Part shown: positions 49,001 through 61,000 of the stretch, piece after piece
Layout: every line of letters starts with the position of its first letter
Numbering within the stretch: position 1 is the first letter of the stretch
Source: Mytilisepta virgata
Taxonomy: Eukaryota > Mollusca > Bivalvia > Mytilida > Mytilidae
Direction: 5' to 3'
DNA length: 64,000 bases
NCBI GenBank assembly: GCA_028015205.1
Contig: JAPWFG010000026.1
Coordinates: 2,542,001 to 2,606,000, forward strand
The notes under the pieces: model-generated
Database searches by the model: none
What the model saw: only the letters and a program-made list of their open reading frames with translations
What the model was told of the DNA's origin: nothing
Position numbers and translations under genes: made by a program

Positions 49001-52000
49001 TCAGTGTTTAGTTGAACATGAATTTTTGCTTTCATTTGGGTCAGTTTATATTGTAAACTGGTCACATATTTTTTGCACCAGATTACTGACATATGACAAA
49101 CAGAAACATACTATTAGTGGCAGATAGGTTATTATAAAGTAACATGGATGCAAATTAGTGACATATTGTATGTCCATTAATCTTCTTGTTTATTTTATGA
49201 TAGGTTGTGACTTCCTTGGTTTCAATAATACGACATTACTATGCCTTATCCCATCTGTGGAAGACGACGATGTCCACAAATATTTTGAGTCCTGAGAACT
49301 TGCGGGTTTTTCACAATCATCCTTCAGTACGAGAAGAGGAATTTTCTGACCTGGTATGTCTTAGTTACTGGCCCATGTGGCCCATTTTCCAATTTTACAT
49401 TTATTACCCCTTCTCATTTTCAGCAATGGCTAAACCTCTATTATTATTATACCCCCCGCAAACAAAGTTTGGGGGGTATATAGGAATCACCTTGTCCGTC
49501 CGTCTGTCCGTCTGTCCATATATCTTGTAAGCGCAACTCCTTCTAGACCGCTCAATGGATTTCAACGAAACTTTACAGAAAGGAAGTACATCATCCAAAG
49601 ATGTGCATGAAGAAAAATCTTTGCTTTCCGATATCACACAAGGGAGATAATTGGACTTCTATTTTTTTTGGCTTATACATTATATATGAACCTCGTAAGC
49701 GCAACTCCTCCTAGACCGCTCAATGGATTTCAACGAAACTTTACAGAAAGGAAGTACATCATTCAAAGATGTGCATGAAGAAAAATCTTTGCTTTTTGAT
49801 ATCACACAAGGGAGATAATTCGACTTGTTTTTTTTTTGGCTTATACATTATGTGAACCTCGTAAGCGCAACTCCTCCTAGACCACTCAATGGATTTCAAC
49901 GAAACTTTACACAAAGGAAGTACATCATCCAAAGATGTGCATGAAGGAAAATTTTTGCTTTCCGATATCACACAAGGGAGATAATTGGACTTCTATTTTA
50001 TAACTAATACTCTTAATTCTAGATCTGTATTGGTATATGTTTCAGGTTCAATTTGAAAAAAAAATAACAATTTTTGCTGTACCTATACTTTCCAAGTTAC
50101 ATCAGCCATTCGAAACATGAACAGATATATCATGTTTTGGAGTAGTAAAGGCAACCATGAGTATGCTTAAATTGATGCAAATATCTTATGAAACTTTACC
50201 CTGGGCAAGGCAAAGCGGGGGTATCCTTTGTGAGCTTTGTTCACAGTACATCTAGTTTTAATATGGGATGTGTAATATTTATGGATTATTACATGGAATT
50301 TTCCATATCAGCCCTGGTATCATCCTGAGACTCCCATATCACACTGAGGGCTTTAGCCCGAGGTCGGATATGGGTCAAGGGATGATACCAGGGCCGATAT
50401 GGAAAATGCCATGTAATGAACTATTTATCACATATGTAAAAAATTAAAAAGAATTTTAAATTTAAAAAAAACGGAGAAAAAACAACAAATATGGATTTTT
50501 GATGGCTAATATTGATATTGGCCCTAAGGACAAATAACCGACTCCGACTTCAGGCTATTATTGGACATGCAAAAACATACATACATTCTATAAGAAAACA
50601 TGTGATAAATATGTATACGCAGAGTTTTTCCAGAATGCAACAGTGTCGAAGCTATTCTAATATGTGATATAATGCTAAAACATAGATAAGGTTGTTGATA
50701 GCAAAAATATTGGTTTTATGGAAATACAGGTTAAGGATTTAAGTGAAATAAGAAATTGAAATTGGAAATGGGCAAATATATCATTTGAGTTGATGTAATA
50801 ATAGGTTGTACATAATTTTTTTATTAATTTTATAAGTTAACTTTTAAACTTTTATTTTCTATGGATGATTAAATCTGAAATATGAACTTAAATTCTTCAG
50901 TAAATATAGAATTGTATAATTATACATACTTTGTACTATACTTTTCTCTTATAAACAGTTAGTAATTTTTTTATGCCATTGAAATTATATGTTATATAAA
51001 ATTTATTCATGTTATGTTGAGGACAGGTATAAAATTTAATGTTTTATATAAAATGTACGTTACAGGAGGAATATAACCTTTCACAAAAGAAAGCCATTTG
51101 TGTGACATCCAAGATTTCGCTAGAACCACCAATGTCTAATAGAGTTGTTCTTCTCCAAGGACCACCAGGGACAGGAAAATCTCATACTATTATTGGTATC
51201 ATCAAGAAGATATTTTGGGTAAGGTAAAAAAAATATGAAAATTTTACTGAGTGAAAATCATATTTATGCATTTATATTATGTGTTTTTAAATCAATAATA
51301 ATTGAATATTTGTATTATGTTTTTTTTTTATGGTTTTCGGTGAATTAAAATTTCAGCAGAATTTCATTTTGAATTATAGAAGCATAGAATCTTACTTTGA
51401 GAGAAATTGATTATCATATTTCTATAATCGAGATAATTAGACTAGCCAACACGAGGAAAGAAATTCAACAGCCAAATGAAATGATAATTGTCTTGTGAAC
51501 TTCAGTGTTTGAAAACAAATATACAGTTATATAATATTAATACTAATATTGATTAATAAAATTCTTTGATACCAATTTTGATGCACAAGATGTGCACATT
51601 TCATCCCATTAGGACTCATCAGTTGTGCTCAATGCCTAAAATGTTGAAGAGAAAATTCAAAACAGCCTAAATGACCAAAAAGGGGTAAAGCCAAAACCAT
51701 CTCAGGACAGCGCTATGATACTCCTTACTTTTCACAAATTTGAGAATTTTGTAACAGTAAATTTTAAGTATCAATTTCGGACTAGTATCAAAATACTAGC
51801 AACTTAGCTGGGGATAATAAACTTAAGGATAAAAAACCATATATATGCACCGTGTACTAATGAAAAAGGATTATGGTGTATTTATATGTACCATGTATGT
51901 CAAGCCCTTAGAAATTTCTAAACAGAATCATTATTTTTATCAACAGAAAAGTAACAGTCAGTGCCGTATATGTCTTTGTGCTCCATCTAATGCTGCTGTT

Positions 52001-55000
52001 GATGAGTTGATGAAAAGGCTGATTGTAGAAAGAAGGAAAATGGAAGAACAAAGTATGTTTAACTTGATAGTGTATGTATTAGATCAAATTAAACTGAAAT
52101 GCCTTGTTACCATGCTTGCATGGTGTGAGTGTCGGATGTCACAGCTCATTCCTCAGCCAGTTCAAACATTAGATCAAATTAAACTGAAATACCTTGTTAC
52201 CATGCTCTCTTGGTGTGAGTGTTGGATGTCACAGCTCAGTCCCCAGCCAGTTCAAACATTAGATCAGATTAAACTGAAATGCCTTGTTACAATGCTTGCT
52301 TGGTGTGAGTGTCAGATGTCACAGCTTGGTCCCCAGCCAGTTCAAACATTAGATCAGATTAAACTGAAATGCCTTGTTACCATACTTGCTTGGTGTGAGT
52401 GTCGGATGTCACAGCTCGGTCCATGCCTTCTTACCATGCTTGCTTGGTGTGAGTGTCGGATGTCACAGCTCAGTCCCCAGCCAGTTCAAACATTAGATCA
52501 GATTAAACTGAAATGCCTTGTTACCATGCTTGCTTGGTGTGAGTGTCGGATGTCACAGCTCGGTCCATGCCTTCTTACCATGCTTGCTTGGTGTGAGTGT
52601 CGGATGTCACAGCTCAGTCCCCAGCCAGTTCAAACATTAGATCAGATTAAACTGAAATGCCTTGTTACCATGCTTGCTTGGTGTGAGTGTCGGATGTCAC
52701 AGCTCAGTCCCCAGCCAGTTCAAACATTAGATCAGATTAAACTGAAATGCCTTGTTACCATGCTTGCTTGGTGTGAGTGTCGGATGTTACAGCTTGGTCC
52801 CCAGCCAGTTCAAACATTAGATCAAATTAAACTGAAATGCCTTGTTACCATGCTTGCTTGGTGTGAGTGTCGGATGTCATAGCTCTGTTCCCAGCCAGTT
52901 CAAACATTAGATCAAATTAAACTGAAATGCCTTGTTACCGTGCTTGCTTGGTGTGAGTGTCGGGTGTCACAGCTCAGTTCCCAGCCAGTTCAAACCAAAC
53001 TTGAAAATTTTAATTGACTGCTTCTGTGTTAAGTATGCGACATTCAAGAGCAAAGATGGATTTGCTTGGAGTCAGAAAAATATGAGAAGGTCGGGTAACA
53101 TGCCTTAGTGTTGCCTGTTACCGTGTTGAAAATATGGCTCAGGATGTCAGTCTGATACAAAATAGGTTGAATTCATGTTTATAATGATATGCCCTGGAAG
53201 TTGATCAGTAATCAATCAACTAAAATGAACTGGAGGAATGTCACCATAAGATGATCACAGTGATCCAAAATATGATAGATTAATCCTTCCCTTTTAATAA
53301 ATTCAATTTAGCTAAAACTTTAGCATTAGTGCAACTTCATCACTTGTCTGCCATGTAGCTCTGTTTTGATGTACAAGTTACATAATTTGTATTTGTCTTG
53401 CTTTATAGTACATGTATATAACTAAAATATTATCATAATCTATCTGGTACAGGAAAACATTCTGGATTTAGACTTGTGAGAATTGGAAAACCAGAGAATA
53501 TGCATACAGACGTCAAAAAATATACATATAATGAAATTGTGAATACTAATCTTGATGAAGGTAAGATATAAAATTTTATGCTACATGTATAAACAAGCCA
53601 TTTCCGGTCTAATAACAGGGGTAGAATAAACATAAATCATATTAGGTCAGTGACCTAATAAAGTCTGCCTGTACTTACTTACATGAAGAGCACGGGTACC
53701 GTTTCCCACATTATCATGGCAGCTGGATTTCAACTTCAAATGTACTTTTAAGGCATTTTATGCATGTAAAAGGGCAATTTTATAATTGCAGGATAAAGAC
53801 AATATAAATCTCACTTTTTCTCATGTTTCTCAAGCTTGCCCAAAATATTTTATATTTTCTGACAATGAATATGTATTGTATATTTCATTGCACTTTACCC
53901 ATCATGTTTCAATCAATATATATTTTTTTATGATTCCAAATCTGATACAATGTACTTCAGTTTCTGGAAGTGAACTTTAGTAGTTTAAATTTTTTTTTCA
54001 GTGTATAATCAATTATATTTTAATTGGATGAAACTGTAAAATGTTTAATGAATTAATATAATTTAATTATAGAAAACAAGGAAAATAAATGGAAATGGTG
54101 AGCTGTCAAAAGGGGCATAAAACGACTTAAATGTATAAAACACACAAGTCAAACAAAACCAAATATAAAATAGGAAAAAAAACAACAATCAAAATAAAAA
54201 AGTTAAAAATACTCAACTTTTCGACCAATATGGTCTTGATCACGAGCATGTGAAAAATAAAAATAAAAAGGTGTTGACTCTTAGAAACCCAGAGCAAGAT
54301 TGGTTCCCTACATAAAATGTAAACAAATCTTCGATTAGTAAATGTACTTCATATAAAATGCATAGATGGCAAGATAGATATGAGTTGTTTCGCAACATAG
54401 TTTTTTTTTTTTTTAATTATGTTTTCATGAACTCCCCCTAAAAGCACTGTATTATAAACATGCATGTAAATAGGATTTCTGTGCATTTTCTATTTATAGA
54501 AATTCTGACAATTTTTCAGAACTGAAGAATAAAATGAAAAGACATATCAACTCAAGTGTCATTAAGGAAATAGATACTTTAAAAGCAAGAATTGGTCAAT
54601 TACAGCATGAAATTAATGAGAAGGCAGTGAAAATGATGGATTTAGAGGTAACTTAGGCCAAAAATAAAATATTTAGTTTGTTTCCCCAATACCGAACGAC
54701 CCAAAAAAAAGCGCCGCCACTGAAATAATATTATTGGAAGATTTCTTTTTTGGTCATATAATTTCAAGGCTTGAATAAATCTGCATTTTAAAAATAACTC
54801 TAAAAGAAACACTTGGTAATGACTGGTCATTAATATTATCACACGGTATTGACTGGTACAAGCAATACCGTTGAATAATGAATGACACGTGATCGCCTTT
54901 TATCTAATTGGGATATAGAAATTTGATTTCATATGAAATGAATTGTATTAAAGTTTTTATGGCCCACCACGAATGTGGCTGGGGCATATAGATTTACCTT

Positions 55001-58000
55001 TGTCCGTCCGTCCGTACATACATATGTCCCGATATTCTGTTAAGTTTTGCATTTAGCTCCATTTCTTAGAACCTATAGTAATATATCAATGATATTTCAC
55101 CACTACAGTCCTTTTGTATAGTACAACACAGTTCAGCAACATTTGGGTCGCTATGGCCTGCATTTCATGCTTCAGTGACTTTGGTTAAGTTTTGCATTTA
55201 GGTTCATTTCTCAGAACCCTATAGTAATATTTCAATGATATTTCACCATACAGTCAGTCCTCTTGTATAGTACAATGCAGTTCAGCAACACATGGCTTGC
55301 TATGACAAATATTTCATGCTTCAGTGACTTTGGTTAAGTTCTGCGTTTAGGTTCATTTCTTTGAACTAACCATAGTGTATCAATGAAACTTCATCAGTAG
55401 ATGTTCCTTGGGTAGTACTGAGCAGTCATACAATAATTGGTTCATTATGACCTACATTTTATGCTTGAGGGACTCTGGAAAATTTTGCATTTAGGTTCAT
55501 TCTTTGTAACTAAGCATATTGTATCAATGAAACTTCATCAGTGGATGTGGCTTAGCTAGTACTGAGCAGTCATACAATTAATTGGGTCATTATGACCTAC
55601 ATTTTAGGCTTGAGCAACTCTGGTTAAGTTTTGCATTTTGGTTCATTTCTTTGGAACTAAGCATAGTGTATTATTGAAACTTCATCAGTGGATGTGCCTT
55701 GGGTAGTAATGAGCAGTCATACAATAATTGGGTCATTATGACTTACATTTTATGCTTGAGCGACTCTAGTTAAGTTTTGCATTTAGGTTCATTTCTTTGG
55801 AACTAAGCATAGTGTATCAACGAAACTTCATCAGTGGGTGTGCCTTGGATAGTACTGAGCCTTCATACATGATGACCTACATTTTAGGTGGGACATCCGT
55901 GTCTTACAGACACAATTTCTAGTTAAATATTTGTTCAGTTGGCTCTTTAATTGTCTAGAAACCAGTGTGTCAAATGGAAAAATTAGAAGACTATTAAATT
56001 CTATCTCATCAGGAAGGGGACCATAAAAATAAAGGAAATTATAGCATTATTTCTAACATTCAGAATCCTTGCCTTTTCAATAATGCTATTACATTTGAAT
56101 ATTTTAAAATTTTCTCTCTGAAAATAAGATATAAACATGCATGTGATAGACCTATGGGATTTTATTAGGTGATTTTTAAAATAAGTTTTGTTTGCTTAAA
56201 TGAATGTTATTTGTGTATTTAGAGAGCAAAACTATGTGCAGAGTATGACAAATTACAGAAAAAGAAGTCTGACATGGAAACTGAGATACAGTCTCAGTAT
56301 AAGGTTTGTGGATATTGGTGTCTCCCATGTGCATGAGTTCTCTTTCCTGGCAGAAGGTGTCTTGTTAATAAAGGCCAAAATTTACTCAATTTTTTTCTAG
56401 AAATATTGATTTGGGAAGGCCTTCATCAGACATTAAAAAATGTGAGAAACTCTGTAAATGGGAGATAACTCAAATGTACCAAAACTTGGGAATACTCTGA
56501 AGATTACAGTGATAGTCTGTTTTTATATTTTGATTTTATAGTGTTGTATATGAGTTTTTGCTTTGACCAGTATGGGTCTAATTGCAAATGAAGTCAATTA
56601 ATGAATATATTGGAACAGAAACAGTTAATTTCGTAGCCAGTGAAAAACATCACTTTGAGGCGATGTTGTTTTCTTCAAGTGACTTTCGAAAAAAATATTG
56701 ATTTCACAATTAAAATAAAAAACAGCTCAATATTGTGGTTGGCATTAAGTTTGTTTATTGTCAGGATTGCCACTTATCTCATTGTACCCTAGTCCTTGAC
56801 AAAGCCAAATAATTATAGAAAAACTAATCTTGAAATTTGAATTCCTTAATATATACGAGTAGTGCATTTGTGAGTTATTAGTGTTTTTCAGTCATGAGTT
56901 TATTACTTCAACATATTCCTTGTATTCAGAAGATGTAACAAAACAATACAATGGATTATATTTTTATGTGACTACGTGTTGTCCTTTATATACATGAAAT
57001 AGAGGGCTCTCGGTAGCCGAGTGGTCTAGGTAGTTCGTCATGACTATTAATGATCACTAGCCTGTTAACGGTTGTGAGTTAAACCCCAACTAAACAAACA
57101 ATATATACATGTAATATTTCGTTCAATGGCAACAGCTATTGTTATGTCACATCCTAGAGTGAAATATGAAATATGACTTTTCTGTTCACCACACACAATG
57201 TAATAAACCCAGATAACCACATGAAATTTAAATCAGCATGACATACAACCTTTTTAAACCACCTCATTGCTCTCGTGGTCACCTCAAGTGTGGAAGGTCG
57301 TGGGTTCGATCCATGGTGGGTCAAACCAAAGAAATTAAAATTGGTATTTGCTGCTTCTCCACCAAGCACGCAGCATCTGAGAGTAAGAGCAAAGATTGAC
57401 TGGTTGGATGGGAGTCATAAAGTGTGCGGGTGATATGTCTTCCTGCAGACAGTTATGTCGTGAGCTAGCATGTTAAAAATCTGGCTCAGCATGTCCATTT
57501 AGTACAAAGCAGGGATCATATTCATTATCATATAAATATATTCTGGTCCTGATATACACCTGGTAGTCAATGGATTTAAACAATAATTCAACCGTCCATC
57601 CATCAACCTTTTTGGAATTGAATTTGAGGGCTTTGCGAAATAGTTTAATATTAAGTTCAGAAATCATGTATGATTAATTAATAGTAAATATCCTGATTAT
57701 TAACTAAACAATCAACGAATAAATTTTTTTTGGAATTTTTAGAATGTAAGATTAACCAGACAGGAAGAGGACAAAGTAAAGAGAAATGTACTGTTAAGAT
57801 CACATATTGTTTGTGGAACATTAAATTCATTCGGAAATCATTTTTATATGAATATCATGGCACCTTATGTAAATGAGGTCAGGAGGTCAATATTTCACTG
57901 TATCATCATGGATGAGGTAATTAAAATATGTTAATTTAAATGAGTTGTTTTTGATAGAAATGATAATGTTAAAATAGTCACAAAGTTTACAGAATTATTT

Positions 58001-61000
58001 TCTTATTATGAAATATTATGATAAATCAAATTGAACTCTGATACTTATATCTTACATACATGAAAATATATATATGAAAATGAAAGGAGACAAAATTCCA
58101 GTTTCATAGTTTTAAATTCTTTTAATGTCAAAAATATTTTGATTGAGCAGGGTTCATGCTGTAATCTTGGGAAACTGAAAAAGGCAAAAAATACTACATC
58201 TAGGGGTCATCTTGTGGTCTTCATTGAGGAGTGATCATCTCCACCAGAAAACAACATATCCAAACAAGTGTGTCTTAAATTTCATGTTATGCTAATACAT
58301 GTAAATGTATCTTAATGTATCACATTGTATTGCCATTGACCCAGATAAGGGTGTGAAGTGCTTATAAATTTGATTTGATTAGGGGTCATCCATAATTGTC
58401 AACATTTTTCAGGAGTTTACAAAATGCAGGTTAGGGTTTCAAATTCAGCATTTTTAGGGTACTTTAAAAAAAAAAAAAAATAGGTACACAGTAGAATGTA
58501 CATGTTGGTGATATTTATAAAGTTCACGATGCGGATGAAAATCTGAACAGTATATAAGCTGAAACGTCATATCACTTAAGCATGTCAACACATGCATTTT
58601 GGTTCCCAAAAAGTGTCCTCTGAAAAATGTTGATAATTATGTATGACCCCCTGAAAATTACACAATTCTGGATTAACTGTCATAAGATACCACTTGTGAC
58701 AAAATTTTGGAAATCCATTATATATCCCATTAGACTTCCATTGATTAGGCCAAACCAATTTTATTTTTAGTTCTTTTGATTTCGCCACCAGATTTTCTGT
58801 AAAAAAAAATTTTGCCGCTTCATTTTGCAAAAATGCTAAAAATTCTCCCCAAATTCTTCATTTTTCAAGAAATTAAAAATTAAAAGTGTTCACCCGCTCC
58901 TAAAATTTCGTAAAATATATCTCGTACCTGTTTTTGCCATAAAAATCCAAAGAACTAATAATCACTTCGATGTGGCCTTAACATGAATTTTTTCCCATTT
59001 AAATCTGTACATTACAGGCTTCCCAGGCAACAGAACTAGATACTCTGATCCCTATACAGTATGGCACAACCAAACTTATAATGGTCGGAGACCCAGAACA
59101 GCTACCTCCTACAGTATTATCACAGGTACATGTATATGTACAATGTATATATATTAAACAAACAATTCCTGGGTAAAATGTTCATTTGTCATTACTTAGT
59201 TTTTACCTGGATATCACCTTTTCTTCAAATCTGGATGAAGGTTTCCTTTCATTAAAACCTCGGTTGAGTTCAATTATGACAAAAATCTGAAATGGAGAAT
59301 AACCTTTGCAAGAGCGAGACTTTTAAAAATAATAACTTGATAGAGCTTCATATTATATGTTCAGTCTCTTTTATTTATGAGTGAAGGTTTCGATGAATTT
59401 CATTATCAGAAAATTGGAACTACTTTTTAGGGAGCAAGTCAGTATAGGCTTGTTCAATATATGTGTGGGCATGGGTTATATGAGCTTGCTCTTTAAAGGC
59501 TCTTTCATTTGTTGTAAATACCAACAATGTTTCGGATCAGTTTTAGAGCATATGTAAAGGCTTGGTGAAAAGAATCAATCATTGTGCTGCAAAACCACTG
59601 TAAACCAATGTTTTTCTGTCCAACATTAACACTGCAATTCATTACCCAGTATGCTTTAAATTCAGAAATAATTGCATGCATTTATTATTGCGATTTGTTA
59701 TTTTAGACCAAAAATGCAATTTTAATTTTTGCGATATTGAGAAAAATCCTGCTTCATTTATATAAAAAATTCCAAAAATGCGAGTTTAAATTATTGCGAT
59801 TACAACCCTGTCGCATTTTTCGCAATAATAAAAACATTGCAATAATTTCCGAATTTACAGTATAATTTTATGTTTTTCTATGATTACAGAAATCTTCACA
59901 GAAGTCTTTTGGACAATCTCTGTTTGAACGATACTACAATCACTTCCGTTACAGTGAATGTAATCCTGTATTATTGTTGGATACTCAGTACAGAATGCAC
60001 CCAGATATAGCACACTTTCCTTGTGAATTTGTATACGATGGAAAACTGAAAACAGATGAGTTAGTATACAGTGATCTATTTGAAGTTAGAAATGTTGGTT
60101 AGATCTTCATAATTGATTATATTTTTGTGTTGTTTAATGATCTTGATGATTATAGGTTTTTATATTAAATGAAAATTGAATATGGCAAAATATCAGCATG
60201 AGTTATTAAACTATTGGTACGTATTAAAGAAGTTTATGACAAAAATATCAGCTTGAATTATTCAGCTGTTGTCAAGTATTTTAAAGAAGTTTCAGAAGGG
60301 TGACATTGCATTGCAAGATTGACATCCAATCAATTTATATGTTGAATGGTATCGTGTGATGCAGTGACTAATTAATTGAGTAACGGTTAATTTTTGATAT
60401 CACTTAATCATATCACACTGTTCTTGTTTTGATACAACAAAACACCTAACCATACACATTTACATGGTGAAATAAAAAAGTATGAATCCGGATCAAAAGA
60501 ATCAAATATACATTGTACATGCTTTGCAATGAATTATGATGGGGCGATACTATTCATGACTTCTGTGAAAACAAAACATTTGATAGTATGTAGAATAAAT
60601 ATGAAAGGTAAACAGATGCTGCTGTGCAGAGAATCTGAGATGGACCGTTTCATAAATTCCTTGAAAATGAGAGAATCCTAGAAAACCTCAGGACTTTTTT
60701 GTTCAGAAAATTATGGGAACCTTGTACAGCAAACATTGAAATTCATTGAATATGTGAAGCATAGGTTAAATGCTGTGATATACATATAGATTCTCCTTCA
60801 GATATGAGTGAGTTATGGAATTTCTCCACCGGATTTTTAAAATCTAAAATTTATTTATTGAGGGTGGAGAAAATCCATAACTCACGAGTAAATTGAAGGA
60901 GAATCTGTTTCTCATATGATTTTCGACAAAAACATCAAGAAAATGTTGTTGCTATGTAGTTTGTTTATATAGACGTCATTTTGGGACTTCTCTAGTTTCA

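Noticed and set aside
51845..52882. 345-codon ORF read as a repeat-containing protein
   Set aside because: It begins in intron, crosses the motif Ia exon and its good donor, then runs through a minisatellite. The helicase alignment continues at 53453, so it is exon plus intron, not a gene.
52078..52997. Regular repeats considered as a CRISPR array
   Set aside because: Units are contiguous 90 bp copies with no unique spacers, in a eukaryotic intron.
54955..55922. Array as a satellite DNA block
   Set aside because: Only six modules with a defined head hairpin and 3' terminus, like dispersed copies elsewhere, so a mobile element fits better.
60060..60101. Continuation of the QYRMHP exon to a later GTTAGA donor at ~60100
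   Set aside because: Would break phase with the exon at 61569 and add residues absent from the family; the donor at 60060 fits both phase and alignment.
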